A DNA stretch of 64,000 bases from Aeromicrobium terrae (GCF_008039565.1 NZ_VDUX01000003.1:1-64000); one strand, 5' to 3'; positions 28,953 through 37,173 are shown, numbered from the stretch's first letter. A program made the numbers and translations. The notes: generated by a model from the letters alone, not told the origin.

Positions 28953-30526
28953 GAGGTGGTCACCAGCTCGCGCAGCTCGTGCCCGATGGGCGAGCCGCAG
29001 CGCAGAGCGAGGGCGAGCGCGACGTCCTCGGCGTCCGGCTCGTCGTGCGACCGCAGGTCGGCGACGCTCCAGGCCAGCCGCAGGGTCCGGTCCGCTGAGC
29101 GTGCCGAGAGCTTCTGCGTGCGCAGCTGAGCGTCGAGCACGCCGCGCGCGTCCGCGGTGACCGGCCACCGCTTGCGGAGCTCGACCCCGGGGACGTCGGT
29201 GTTGAGACGCCACGGCGTGCCGTCATACCGCGCGGCCTGGCGCTCGCGTGCCTGCGCGACGAGCTCGGCGAGCTCGGTGCTCGATCGTGCCCGCGTGATG
29301 GCACGCGCGAGCTCGGGACGGCTCGGCGCGGTAAGCACGCGGTGGATGTCGATGCGGTCGCGGACCGGGCCGGAGATGCGGTCGCGGTAGCGACGCCGCA
29401 TCAGCGGCGTGCACTCGCACTGGTCGGAGACCGAGCCGCCCTGGCCGCACGGGCACGGGTTGGCGGCCAGGACCAGCTGGAATCTCGCCGGGAACACAGC
29501 GGTCTGCGTGGCTCGGGACACCACCACGTGCCCGCTCTCCAGCGGTTGGCGCAGGGCGTCGAGGACGTTCGATGCGAACTCCGGCGCCTCGTCCATGAAC
29601 AGGACCCCGCGGTGCGCGAGCGACAGCGCACCCGGCCGGATGGACCGGCTGCCGCCACCGACGACGGCCACGGCGCTCGCGGTGTGGTGCGGGTCGACGA
29701 AGGGAGGCCGGCGGATCAGCGGCGCGTCGGAGGGCAACGTGCCGGCGAGCGAGTGGACGGCACTCACCTCGAGCGCCGCGGTGTGGTCGAGCTCCGGCAG
29801 CAGGCTCGGCAGGCGTTGGGCGAGCATCGTCTTGCCGATGCCCGGCGGCCCGGTCATGAACAGGTGGTGCCCGCCGGCGGCCGCCACGAGCAGGGCGGTG
29901 CGCGACTCCTCCTGACCTGCGACGTCGGCGACGTCGAGGTGCGTGAGCTGCTCGCTCCCGCCCCAGGAGGTGCCGCCACCCTCGTCGAGCGGGGGCACGG
30001 GCGGCTCGTCCGGCAGCTCGGCGCCGGTGAGCATCGCGACCGTCTGGCGGACCGACCGCGTGCCCACCACCTGGACGCCGGGCACCAGGGCGGCCTCGGC
30101 GACGTTCGACTCTGGGACGACGACGCGCTCGAAGCCGGCCTCCGCTGCCGCGAGCGTGGCCGGCAGCACGCCACGGACCGCCCGCAGCCGGCCGTCCAGC
30201 GCGACCTCGCCGAGAAACACCGTGTCCTGGAGCCGCTCGACGGGGACCAGCTTCTTGGCCGCGAACACCGCGAGGGCGATGGCGAGGTCGTAGTGCGAGC
30301 CGGACTTCGGCAGCGAGCTCGGCGCCAAGTTGATGGTGACCCGCTGGTCGGGCCACGACGTGCCCGAGTTCACCACGGCCGCCCGTACCCGGTCGCGGGC
30401 CTCGTTCACGATCGTGTCCGCGAGGCCGACAACAACGGTTGCGGGCATCCCGTTGCTGATGTCGACCTCGACCTCCACGGGCCGTCCGGTCAGCCCGTCG
30501 AGCGTCACCGAGTGCGTCGCCGCCAT
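28949..30526 (-). CDS. comM: YifB/ComM family Mg-chelatase-like ATPase
   Basis: ComM is a hexameric AAA+ helicase that promotes branch migration in transformation. The 525-residue protein has an N-terminal Lon-like domain (residues 1-170), Walker A GPPGIGKTML, Walker B MDEAPEF, a zinc motif NPCPCGQGG with nearby CECTP, and sensor segments LRQPLESGHVV and GPVRDRID. The ATG overlaps the yraN stop by 1 nt (TGATG). It is in the usual yraN-comM-dprA order. Confidence 0.95.
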   Translation of the reverse strand: MAATHSVTLDGLTGRPVEVEVDISNGMPATVVVGLADTIVNEARDRVRAAVVNSGTSWPDQRVTINLAPSSLPKSGSHYDLAIALAVFAAKKLVPVERLQDTVFLGEVALDGRLRAVRGVLPATLAAAEAGFERVVVPESNVAEAALVPGVQVVGTRSVRQTVAMLTGAELPDEPPVPPLDEGGGTSWGGSEQLTHLDVADVAGQEESRTALLVAAAGGHHLFMTGPPGIGKTMLAQRLPSLLPELDHTAALEVSAVHSLAGTLPSDAPLIRRPPFVDPHHTASAVAVVGGGSRSIRPGALSLAHRGVLFMDEAPEFASNVLDALRQPLESGHVVVSRATQTAVFPARFQLVLAANPCPCGQGGSVSDQCECTPLMRRRYRDRISGPVRDRIDIHRVLTAPSRPELARAITRARSSTELAELVAQARERQAARYDGTPWRLNTDVPGVELRKRWPVTADARGVLDAQLRTQKLSARSADRTLRLAWSVADLRSHDEPDAEDVALALALRCGSPIGHELRELVTTS

Positions 30527-30888
30527 CAGGCGACCCCCGCCACGCGCTCGACGACCGGCGCGCCCTTGCTCGGCACGACGACCGAGATGACGTCGATGCG
30601 CACCGCCGGCGGCTCGACGCCGTGCACCTCCAGCCAGTACGCGGCGAGCCGACGCAGCCGGGTGGCCTTGTGCCCCGTCACCGCCTCGAGCGGAGACCCG
30701 TGCCGTGTGTCGAGCCGGGTCTTGACCTCGCAGATCACCAGCGTGGAGCCGTCGCGCGCCACCAGGTCGATCTCGCCGTACCGGCAGCGCCAGTTCCGGG
30801 CCAGCACGACCATGCCGAGCTCGCGCAGGTGCCGCTCCGCCACCCGCTCGCCGTACTCACCGATGGACTGGTTGCGCGCGTACGTCAT
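30526..30888 (-). CDS. YraN family putative endonuclease (UPF0102)
   Basis: The 120-residue protein has the Holliday-junction-resolvase-like signature of UPF0102, RYGEIDLVARDGSTLVICEVKTR, which carries the PD-(D/E)xK catalytic pattern (Asp, Glu-x-Lys). It is a single-domain protein with full family length. ATG 30888 is the first in frame. Its function is unproven in any organism. It heads the yraN-comM-dprA unit, separated from the divergent methyltransferase gene by 102 nt. Confidence 0.92.
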   Translation of the reverse strand: MTYARNQSIGEYGERVAERHLRELGMVVLARNWRCRYGEIDLVARDGSTLVICEVKTRLDTRHGSPLEAVTGHKATRLRRLAAYWLEVHGVEPPAVRIDVISVVVPSKGAPVVERVAGVA

Positions 30889-30978
30889 GCATCCACCCTC
30901 GCGACGTCAGCCCGCCGGGACCCCCGGGAGCGACTCGGGTGTGGACATCGCGACCGGGCTTTCCTGCTGTGGATGGTC

Positions 30979-30984
30979 TAGCCT
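30979..30984 (+). promoter_or_regulatory. Probable -10 element of the methyltransferase gene
   Basis: TAGCCT ends exactly 6 nt before ATG 30991, so the mRNA is probably leaderless. Confidence 0.45.
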
Positions 30985-30990
30985 CGCGCC

Positions 30991-31830
30991 ATGTTCCGAC
31001 GCACCGATGCGGCCGTCAGCCCGACGGCGCTCTACACCGGCACGGTGTGGCGGCGGAACGGTCTGTCGCACCCGGCGTTCGCCACCACCGCGGGCCAGGC
31101 GCTGTGGGCGAGCCTGGCAGGACCGCGGCACCTGGCGAGCGCGATCGGAGCCCCCGACCTCGACGCCCTGCTGCTCGCGCGGCACCACGCGATCGACACG
31201 CTGCTCGAGCGGGCCATCGAGGCCGGCGAGGTCTCGCAGGTCGTGGAGATCGCGTCGGGACTGTCGCCACGCGGCTGGCGGTTCGCCACGCGTCATCCCG
31301 ACCTCACCTACGTCGAGACCGACCTCCCGGACATGGCGCGCCGCAAGGAGCGGATCCTCCGCGACGCCGACCTGCTGCGTCCCGGCCACCGCGTCCGCGT
31401 CCTCGACGCCTTCGCCACGGACGGGCCGGACTCCCTCCCCGCACTCGCCGAGGAGCTCGACCCCACCCGCGGCACGGCGGTCATCACCGAGGGGCTGATC
31501 AACTACTTCCCGATGGACCACGTTCGCACGCTGTGGGACAACGTCGGCACCGCCCTTCGGGGGTTCCCGCGCGGGCTCTACCTGTCCGACATCCACCTGG
31601 ACCACTCGCCGGGCCTGACGACGGCGGTCAGCAAGGCGCTGATCACGGTGTTCGTGCGCGGCGAGGTCTACCTGCACTTCGCCGACGAGGCCGAGGCCGT
31701 GGAGGCGCTGAAGGCGTCCGGCTTCGACCACGCCCAGCTGCTGCGGCCGAGCTCGTTCGAGTCGCCCACCAGCGACCGACGGGGCGTCGACCGCAACCTG
31801 ATCATCAGGGCGTCGTCGGGGGCAGCTTGA
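30991..31830 (+). CDS. Class I SAM-dependent methyltransferase (leucine carboxyl methyltransferase family)
   Basis: The 279-residue protein fits the LCM/PPM family: VVEIASGLSPRGWRFA is the SAM-binding motif I, LTYVETDLPDMARRKERIL the following acidic segment, and ITEGLINYFPMDHVRTLW the conserved post-core motif. Actinobacterial members have unknown substrates and often methylate small molecules. It starts 6 nt after a TAGCCT. Its 3' end overlaps the convergent DUF2469 gene by 26 nt, so antisense interference between the two mRNAs is possible. Function inferred from fold only. Confidence 0.85.
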   Translation: MFRRTDAAVSPTALYTGTVWRRNGLSHPAFATTAGQALWASLAGPRHLASAIGAPDLDALLLARHHAIDTLLERAIEAGEVSQVVEIASGLSPRGWRFATRHPDLTYVETDLPDMARRKERILRDADLLRPGHRVRVLDAFATDGPDSLPALAEELDPTRGTAVITEGLINYFPMDHVRTLWDNVGTALRGFPRGLYLSDIHLDHSPGLTTAVSKALITVFVRGEVYLHFADEAEAVEALKASGFDHAQLLRPSSFESPTSDRRGVDRNLIIRASSGAA

Positions 31831-32119
31831 CGTCGGAGTCCTGAAGCTCCTCGACGTTGACGTCCTTGAACGTGAGCACCTTGACGTTCTTGGCAAACCG
31901 CGCTGGGCGGTAGATGTCCCACACCCACGCGTCAGTGAGCGTGACCTCGAAGTAGGCGTCGCCGGTCTCCGAGCGCACCTTCACGTCGACGGCGTTGCAC
32001 AGGTAGAACCGGCGGTCCGTCTCGACGACGTACTTGAAGATCTTCACGACGTCGCGGTACTCGCGGTAGAGCGCGAGCTCCATGTCCGACTCGTAGCGCT
32101 CGAGGTCTTCAGTGCTCAT
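31805..32119 (-). CDS. DUF2469 family protein
   Basis: The 104-residue protein (MSTEDLERYESDMELALYREYRDVVKIFKYVVETDRRFYLCNAVDVKV) matches the actinobacterial family found after rnhB, with function unknown. It is acidic, without signal or membrane segments. The ATG overlaps the rnhB 3' end by 11 nt, so it is coupled to it. Its own 3' end overlaps the opposite-strand methyltransferase gene by 26 nt. Conserved genome context (lepB-rnhB-DUF2469) supports the identification. Confidence 0.9.
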   Translation of the reverse strand: MSTEDLERYESDMELALYREYRDVVKIFKYVVETDRRFYLCNAVDVKVRSETGDAYFEVTLTDAWVWDIYRPARFAKNVKVLTFKDVNVEELQDSDVKLPPTTP

Positions 32120-32762
32120 GTCGGCCCTCCATGGCGGCTCGGACGTTGACGAAGGAGAGCCGGTGCTCGGCGCACGGCCCGTGGTCGCGGAGCAGCTCGT
32201 CGTGCCGCTCCGTGACGTAGCCCTTGTGGGTGGCGAAGTCGTAGATCGGGTAGCGGTCGTGCAGCTCGGTCATGATGCGGTCGCGCGTCACCTTGGCCAC
32301 CACGGACGCGGCGGCGATGGACGCGGACACCTGGTCACCCTTCCAGACCGCCAGGCCCGGGACGCCGAGGCCGTCGACCGGGAAGCCGTCGGTGAGCACG
32401 TAGCCGGGCCGCACCTCCAGGCGCGCGAGGGCGCGGCGGAGGGCGGCGATGTTGGCGCGGTGCAGGCCGATGCGGTCGCAGTCGGGTGCCTCCACCACGA
32501 CGACGGCCATGTCGACCGCGCGCTTGCAGATCAGCTCGTAGCAGGCCTCGCGACGCTTCTCGGTGAGCAGCTTGGAGTCGGCCAGCCCGGCGATGGGGCG
32601 GTCGAGCACCACGGCCGCCGCGACCAGCGGTCCGGCACACGCCCCGCGACCGGCCTCGTCGACGCCGGCGACCGGCACGAGGCCACGGCGTTCCAGGGCG
32701 CGCTCATAGCCGTACAGCCCGGCGTCGCGCCGGACGGTGGTGCCGGAGGCGAACGACGTCAT
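32109..32762 (-). CDS. rnhB: Ribonuclease HII
   Basis: RNase HII removes ribonucleotides from DNA. The 217-residue protein has the catalytic VAGVDEAGRGACAGPLVAAAVVL segment (D-E-G motif), the conserved DSKLLT, and a later LTDGFPV Asp. It lies 6 nt after the lepB stop and overlaps DUF2469. ATG 32762 gives an N-terminal extension of about 30 residues before the DEAGRG motif, within the usual range. Confidence 0.95.
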   Translation of the reverse strand: MTSFASGTTVRRDAGLYGYERALERRGLVPVAGVDEAGRGACAGPLVAAAVVLDRPIAGLADSKLLTEKRREACYELICKRAVDMAVVVVEAPDCDRIGLHRANIAALRRALARLEVRPGYVLTDGFPVDGLGVPGLAVWKGDQVSASIAAASVVAKVTRDRIMTELHDRYPIYDFATHKGYVTERHDELLRDHGPCAEHRLSFVNVRAAMEGRHEH

Positions 32763-32768
32763 GGCTGC

Positions 32769-33434
32769 TCAGCGGTCCTTGATGTGGTCGAACGTGTCGG
32801 GATGGTCCATGAAGCCCATGCGCTTGAGCGGCCAGACGCGCAACCAGGCCTTGCCGACGACGGCGTCCTCGTCGATGAATCCGCCACCGGGATCGCCCTG
32901 GTGCATGCGGGAGTCGGCGGAGTTGCCGCGGTTGTCGCCCATCACCCACAGGTGGCCCTTGGGCACGACGACGTCGAACCGCTGGTCGTCGTTGGCCTGC
33001 GGGTCGAGCAGGTAGGGCTCGTCGAGCGCGGTGCCGTTGACCGTGATGTGGCCGGTGTCGTCGCAGCAGGCGACCTCGTCGCCCCCGACGCCGATCACCC
33101 GCTTGATCAGGTGCCCGCCCGTGGGGAACAGGCCGACCGTCTCGAGCGCCTTCTGGACCGGGTTCGAGGCGCGCCGGGACTCGGCCTCGCTGAGCCAGCC
33201 GCCGGGATCGTCGAAGACGACGATGTCACCGCGCTCCGGAGAGCCCGTCCAGTACGAGATCTTCTGCACGAGGATCTTGTCGTTGACGAGCATCGTCGGT
33301 TCCATCGACTCCGACGGGATGTAGAACGCCTGGATGAAGAACGCCTTGACGATGACGGCCATCACCATGGCGATCACCACGAGGAGGATCGTCTCCTGCC
33401 AGACGGGCAGCTGACGCTTCGCGGTGTCGCTCAC
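32769..33434 (-). CDS. lepB: Signal peptidase I
   Basis: Signal peptidase I releases Sec and Tat substrates from their signal peptides. The 221-residue protein has one transmembrane helix (about 12-32), the catalytic serine in PSESMEP (Ser43), the general base lysine in HLIKRVIGVGGDEV (Lys111) and MGDNRGNSADSR. GTG 33434 is 6 nt after a TAGGCT hexamer, which suggests leaderless transcription. It is downstream of rplS, separated by a hairpin at 33478-33505. Confidence 0.94.
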   Translation of the reverse strand: MSDTAKRQLPVWQETILLVVIAMVMAVIVKAFFIQAFYIPSESMEPTMLVNDKILVQKISYWTGSPERGDIVVFDDPGGWLSEAESRRASNPVQKALETVGLFPTGGHLIKRVIGVGGDEVACCDDTGHITVNGTALDEPYLLDPQANDDQRFDVVVPKGHLWVMGDNRGNSADSRMHQGDPGGGFIDEDAVVGKAWLRVWPLKRMGFMDHPDTFDHIKDR

Positions 33435-33440
33435 CCGACG

Positions 33441-33446
33441 AGCCTA
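33441..33446 (-). promoter_or_regulatory. Probable -10 element of lepB (leaderless)
   Basis: TAGGCT on the minus strand ends exactly 6 nt before GTG 33434. Confidence 0.45.
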
Positions 33447-33477
33447 CCCAGCCAGGGTCGACGCCGAACGCCGGACA

Positions 33478-33505
33478 CTTCGCGACGAGATGAGAAGTCG
33501 CGAAG
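33478..33505 (-). terminator. Hairpin after rplS
   Basis: CTTCGCGAC (33478-33486) and GTCGCGAAG (33497-33505) form a perfect 9-bp stem with a 10-nt loop, 17 nt past the rplS stop on the minus strand. There is no U-tract. It is a plausible terminator or attenuator before lepB, which appears to have its own promoter. Confidence 0.5.
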
Positions 33506-33521
33506 AAGGTTCCGGGGAACC

Positions 33522-33872
33522 TCAGTCCTCGCGCTTCTCGCGAATCTTGGCGGCCTTGCCGCGCAGGTTGCGGAGGTAGTAGAGCTTGGCCCGGCGGACG
33601 TCACCGCGCGTCGCGACCTCGATCGTCTCGATGATCGGGGTGTGCAGCGGGAAGGTGCGCTCGACACCGACGCCGAAGCTGACCTTGCGGACCGTGAAGG
33701 TGCGGCCGATGCCGGACCCCTGGACCTTGATGCAGACGCCCTGGAACACCTGGACGCGAGAGCGGTTGCCCTCGACGACCTTGACATGCACCTTGAGCGT
33801 GTCGCCCGCACGGAACTCGGGAAGGTCGGTGCGCAGGGACTCGCTCGCCACCTGGTCGACGACGTTGGTCAT
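33522..33872 (-). CDS. rplS: 50S ribosomal protein L19
   Basis: The 116-residue protein is standard L19 ([74 protein letters not shown]), which bridges the 30S-50S interface. ATG 33872 gives the family length; a longer ORF upstream is not supported. In most bacteria it directly follows trmD. Here a 1.2-kb segment with a plus-strand gene separates them (33873-35135), so it must have its own promoter. Confidence 0.97.
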   Translation of the reverse strand: MTNVVDQVASESLRTDLPEFRAGDTLKVHVKVVEGNRSRVQVFQGVCIKVQGSGIGRTFTVRKVSFGVGVERTFPLHTPIIETIEVATRGDVRRAKLYYLRNLRGKAAKIREKRED

Positions 33873-34025
33873 GATCTACTCCTCGCCGGTGCCACAGGTC
33901 ACCCACGGATGGTCACGTGAAGTTTGGATGTCGGCGCTTCTCGGCGGCTCCCCTGTGGCAGGGCCGTCCCGCGCCAAGGATCTAGTCTGCCACAGGTGTC
34001 AGTGCGTCCCGAAATCGCCGTCCCG

Positions 34026-34080
34026 GACGCAAGAATCGACGTGATGCCCGTAGGTCCGCCGTCACGTCGATTCGTTCGTC
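34026..34080 (+). repeat. Imperfect inverted repeat, left flank of the DUF559 gene
   Basis: GAATCGACGTGA (34033-34044) and TCACGTCGATTC (34062-34073) are perfect 12-bp inverted arms separated by 17 nt. The 48-bp unit 34026-34073 begins GACGCAnGAATCGACGT and ends GTCGATTC, exactly like the 48-bp unit at 35100-35147 on the other side of the gene. Confidence 0.75.
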
Positions 34081-34167
34081 AATGACAGCCGCGGTGGAGC
34101 TGCGCCGGTGTCCACAGCGACGGAAACGCCGCTCCCCGGTCGCGCCGTGGACCGCTGGCATGGATGC

Positions 34168-35046
34168 ATGCAGACGGTCCTCACCTACGCCGACGCCGTA
34201 TCGGCATTCGGCCGCGCTCGGGTGCGTCGCGCCGTGGCCGCCGGACTCTGGCAGCACCCGACGGCCAACGTGTACGTCTCGCACAACGGGCCACTCACGA
34301 GTCTGGAACGCCTCGAGGTCGCGAGGCTGGCAGGCGGCACGCGCGCCGTCCTCGGCGGGCTGTCCGCCCTCGGCCTCGACGGTTTCGACGGGCCCGAGCC
34401 GTCTCGTCCTGTGGTGGTCATGCCGATCGGGGCCCGACGACCCACGTACACCGACGCGACACCGCACTGGTCGAGCGAGCTGACGTCGGCGGACGTGCAC
34501 CCCCTGCGCATGCCGCCACGGACGCGTCCCGCGCGCAGTCTCGTCGACGCCGCTTCCTGGGCCGCCAGCGACGTCGCGGCCCGGCGGATCGTCATCGCCG
34601 GGGTGCAGCAGGGACTGGCATCGACGCGATCACTGCGCGAGGCACTCACGCGACGCGGGACGTGTCGTCGGCGGGCCCTCGTCGTGGAGTCGATCCTCGA
34701 CGCGGCCGGCGGTGTGCAGTCACTGCCCGAACGCGACTTCGGCCGGATCATCGCGCGCCACGGGCTGCCGGCCCCGACGCGACAGGCCAGAGTGCGCGGG
34801 CCCGACGGCCGCTACTACCTCGACGCGGACTGGACCGGACTCGGAGTCGCGGTCGAGATTCATGGCATTCCTCATCTCGAGGTGAGGAGCTGGGACGACG
34901 ACCTACGCCGGGGCAACGAGCTGGTGATCGAGGGCCGACGTGTGGCGCAGTTCAGCTCGTTCGGCATACGCCACCGCCAGGACGACGTCGCAGACCAGCT
35001 TCGACGGCTGCTACGGAGCGCCGGGTGGACGGACGAATCGGCCTGA
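34168..35046 (+). CDS. AbiEi-like/DUF559-type protein with PD-(D/E)xK endonuclease-like C-terminus
   Basis: The roughly 292-residue protein has an N-terminal winged-helix-like half (VRRAVAAGLWQHPTANVYVS) of AbiEi antitoxin type and a C-terminal half with YYLDADWTGLGVAVEIHGIPHL, a DUF559/Vsr-like nuclease pattern (Asp, then Glu in VEIHG), followed by RRGNELVIEGRRVAQFSSF. These genes are common and multicopy in Nocardioidaceae, with unproven function. It lies on the plus strand inside the rplS-trmD gap and is bracketed by inverted repeats, as if inserted. ATG 34168 fits the domain start; GTG 34108, with GTGGAG upstream, would add 20 residues. Not a proven toxin-antitoxin member. Confidence 0.75.
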   Translation: MQTVLTYADAVSAFGRARVRRAVAAGLWQHPTANVYVSHNGPLTSLERLEVARLAGGTRAVLGGLSALGLDGFDGPEPSRPVVVMPIGARRPTYTDATPHWSSELTSADVHPLRMPPRTRPARSLVDAASWAASDVAARRIVIAGVQQGLASTRSLREALTRRGTCRRRALVVESILDAAGGVQSLPERDFGRIIARHGLPAPTRQARVRGPDGRYYLDADWTGLGVAVEIHGIPHLEVRSWDDDLRRGNELVIEGRRVAQFSSFGIRHRQDDVADQLRRLLRSAGWTDESA

Positions 35047-35064
35047 CGGTCCATATGAGGGCAC

Positions 35065-35082
35065 GGCGTCGATTCTCTCGTC
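35065..35082 (+). repeat. Half copy of the flanking repeat
   Basis: GGCGTCGATTCTCTCGTC matches 14 of 18 bases with the right end of the left flank copy (34063-34080). It sits just downstream of the DUF559-type gene. Confidence 0.5.
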
Positions 35083-35099
35083 TACCCGTGTCCGCGAGT

Positions 35100-35147
35100 G
35101 ACGCATGAATCGACGTCAGGGCGCGGATACGGGCCTCAGGTCGATTC
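35100..35147 (+). repeat. Imperfect inverted repeat, right flank of the DUF559 gene
   Basis: GACGCATGAATCGACGT at 35100-35116 and GTCGATTC at 35140-35147 form a 48-bp unit of the same length and ends as 34026-34073. GAATCGAC (35107-35114) and GTCGATTC pair as 8-bp arms. The unit overlaps the last codons of trmD. Confidence 0.75.
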
Positions 35148-35843
35148 TTCCGTGGTCCCCGGCGGCAGGAGGTCAGGGCGGCGCTCCGCGGTGCGGGCCT
35201 CCGCCTGCGCGCGGCGCCAGGCCGCGACGTTTCCGTGGTGACCGGAGAGCAGGACGTCGGGGACGCCGAGGCCGCGCCACGAGGCGGGCTTGGTGTACAC
35301 GGGGTACTCGAGCAGGCCGTCGGCGCCGTGGGACTCCTCGGTGAGCGACTCGGGGTTGCCCATGAAGCCCGGCAGCAGGCGGACGACGGCCTCGATGATC
35401 GCCAGCGCGGCGACCTCGCCGCCGTTCAGGACGAAGTCGCCGAGCGAGACCTCCTCGACCCGCCACCGGGTGACGGCGTGGTCGACGACGCGCTGGTCGA
35501 TGCCCTCGTACCGGCCGCAGGCGAAGACCAGGTGCTGCTCGCCGGCGAGCCGCTCGGCGTCGGCCTGGGTGAACGGCACGCCGGACGGCGTGGGCACGAC
35601 GATGACGCACTCGTCGGTGGCGACGGCGTCGAGCGCCTCGCCCCACGGCTCGGGCTTCATCACCATGCCGGCACCCCCGCCGTACGGGGTGTCGTCGACG
35701 GTGCGGTGGACGTCGTGGGTGAAGTCGCGCAGGTCGTGCGTGGCGACCTGCAGCAGGCCGGTCTCCTGCGCCTTGCCCGGCAGGGACAGGCGGAGCGGCG
35801 CCAGGTAGTCGGGGAAGATCGTCACGACGTCGATGCGCATCAT
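35136..35843 (-). CDS. trmD: tRNA (guanine37-N1)-methyltransferase
   Basis: TrmD methylates G37 in tRNAs to prevent frameshifting. The 235-residue protein has the SPOUT knot: [37 protein letters not shown] and [27 protein letters not shown]. Its last codons (GTTEEST) overlap the right-flank repeat. ATG 35843 overlaps the rimM stop by 4 nt. It is followed on the same strand by an insertion-like segment rather than rplS. Confidence 0.96.
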   Translation of the reverse strand: MMRIDVVTIFPDYLAPLRLSLPGKAQETGLLQVATHDLRDFTHDVHRTVDDTPYGGGAGMVMKPEPWGEALDAVATDECVIVVPTPSGVPFTQADAERLAGEQHLVFACGRYEGIDQRVVDHAVTRWRVEEVSLGDFVLNGGEVAALAIIEAVVRLLPGFMGNPESLTEESHGADGLLEYPVYTKPASWRGLGVPDVLLSGHHGNVAAWRRAQAEARTAERRPDLLPPGTTEEST

Positions 35844-36349
35844 GCGGCTCCCTCCGGGTCGAGCAGGCCGGGAACGTCGCTCAGGCGGACGTGGCCCGCG
35901 GTGAGGTCGACCTCCGGGACCAGCGCCTCGACGAACGGCACGATCACCTCGCGACCGTCGACGTCGACGACGAGCGAGTCCTGCTCGGGCAGGTGCAGGA
36001 CCGACGTGACGGTGCCGACGACGGTGCCGTCGGCCGCCTGGACCTGCAGGTCGACGAGCTGGTGGTCGTAGAACTCCTCGGGGTCGTCAGGGAGCTCCGA
36101 CGGGTCGATCTCCGCCTCCAGGAGGTTGCCGGTCAGCTGCTCGGCCGCCGTGCGGTCGGGGACCTCCTCGAACGCCACCAGCAACCGGCCGGAGTGGTGG
36201 CGGCTCGACCGGACCGTCAGTGTGCGACCGCCGCAGACGAGCGACGAGCCCGGCGCAAACCTGCGCTCGGGCTCGTCGGTACGTACGGTGACCGCGATCT
36301 CGCCACGAATCCCGTGGGCTCGGGACAATCGCCCGACCACGACCAACAT
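35840..36349 (-). CDS. rimM: Ribosome maturation factor RimM
   Basis: RimM is a 16S rRNA processing factor. The 169-residue protein starts [20 protein letters not shown], with the SHG-like G-R motif, and has the PRC-barrel C-terminal half ([38 protein letters not shown]). It lies between the KH gene and trmD, in the standard rpsP-KH-rimM-trmD operon. Confidence 0.95.
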   Translation of the reverse strand: MLVVVGRLSRAHGIRGEIAVTVRTDEPERRFAPGSSLVCGGRTLTVRSSRHHSGRLLVAFEEVPDRTAAEQLTGNLLEAEIDPSELPDDPEEFYDHQLVDLQVQAADGTVVGTVTSVLHLPEQDSLVVDVDGREVIVPFVEALVPEVDLTAGHVRLSDVPGLLDPEGAA

Positions 36350-36352
36350 CAG

Positions 36353-36604
36353 CTAGCGCTGACGGTCGACGTCCACGAAGTCGATCCGGGCGCCACCGGA
36401 ACCGGCGATGGCTCCGGCGACCTTGCGGATCGCGGTGGCGGTACGGCCCTGACGGCCGATCACCTTGCCGAGGTCGCTCGGGTTGACCCGGACCTCGAAC
36501 AGGTCGCCACGGCGCGTCTGCTTGGCACGCACCTCGACGTCGTCCGGGTGCTCGACGATGCCGGACACCAGGTGCTCGACGACCTCCACCAGCGGCGCGG
36601 CCAT
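36353..36604 (-). CDS. KH-domain RNA-binding protein (YlqC/KhpA type)
   Basis: The 83-residue protein has a KH domain with the GKVIGRQGRTATAIRKV motif (GxxG loop). It belongs to the KhpA/YlqC family that binds RNA and sits between rpsP and rimM in Firmicutes and Actinobacteria. It begins 2 nt after the rpsP stop and ends 3 nt before rimM, so it is cotranscribed. Confidence 0.93.
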   Translation of the reverse strand: MAAPLVEVVEHLVSGIVEHPDDVEVRAKQTRRGDLFEVRVNPSDLGKVIGRQGRTATAIRKVAGAIAGSGGARIDFVDVDRQR

Positions 36605-36606
36605 GC

Positions 36607-37173
36607 TCAGGCCTCGGACTTCTCGTCCGCGTCGTCAGCCGTGGGCTCCTCGGCGGGAGTCTCCTCGGCCTTGGCCTCCTCGGCGGGCGCCTCGTCAGCC
36701 TTGGGCTCCTCAGCCGGGGTCTCCTCGGCCTTGGGCTCCTCAGCCGGGGTCTCCTCGGCCTTGGGCTCCTCGGCGGGCGCCTCGTCAGCCTGGGGCTCCT
36801 CGGCCTTCTTCTCCGCCTTCTTGGCCGGCATCTTCTTGACCTTGGGCTCGGCGTGGAGCTCCTTGAGAGCGGCGTCGAAGAGCGCGGCCTTGTCGGCCTT
36901 GGGCTCCGGCTCCTTGAGCGACGCCTTGCCACCGATGTCGCCGGTGAGCTTCAGGATCGCGGCGACGGCCTCGGTGGGCTGGGCGCCGACGCCGAGCCAG
37001 TACTGGGCCCGCTCCGACTTCACGGAGATGGTCGACGGCTCGGTCTTGGGGTTGTAGGTACCGATCTCCTCGATCACACGACCGTCGCGCTTGGTGCGCG
37101 AGTCGGCGACGACGATGCGGTAGTAGGGCGTGCGGATCTTGCCCATGCGCTTCAGGCGAATCTTGACGGCCAC
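36607..37173 (-). CDS. rpsP: 30S ribosomal protein S16 with an acidic repeat tail
   Basis: S16 residues 1-100 are standard ([42 protein letters not shown]). The protein is 188 residues, roughly 100 longer than most S16. The extension begins with a Lys-rich part ([16 protein letters not shown]), then about five copies of a 10-residue [14 protein letters not shown] unit from a 30-bp tandem repeat, and ends acidic. A similar tail type is on S2 and IF-2 in the same window. Confidence 0.96.
   Translation of the reverse strand: MAVKIRLKRMGKIRTPYYRIVVADSRTKRDGRVIEEIGTYNPKTEPSTISVKSERAQYWLGVGAQPTEAVAAILKLTGDIGGKASLKEPEPKADKAALFDAALKELHAEPKVKKMPAKKAEKKAEEPQADEAPAEEPKAEETPAEEPKAEETPAEEPKADEAPAEEAKAEETPAEEPTADDADEKSEA
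36631..36807 (-). repeat. 30-bp tandem repeat in the rpsP tail
   Basis: Units of 30 bp begin at 36631, 36661, 36691, 36721, 36751 and, partly, 36781. The 36721 and 36691 units differ at three positions; others diverge slightly more. They encode decapeptide units of the type [10 protein letters not shown], and such repeats can vary in copy number by slippage. Confidence 0.9.

Noticed and set aside
30905..30935. A fourth copy of the GC-rich dispersed repeat upstream of the methyltransferase gene
   Set aside because: CCCGCC and GGGACCCCCGGG are present but the central GGCCCGG part is missing, so similarity may be only composition.
34108..34167. GTG 34108 as the start of the DUF559-type gene
   Set aside because: It has a possible Shine-Dalgarno, but would add a 20-residue Pro/Arg segment without likeness to the family start. 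Kept only as an alternative.
36631..36807. Possible CRISPR array
   Set aside because: The repeats are contiguous 30-bp units with no spacers, and encode decapeptides in rpsP.
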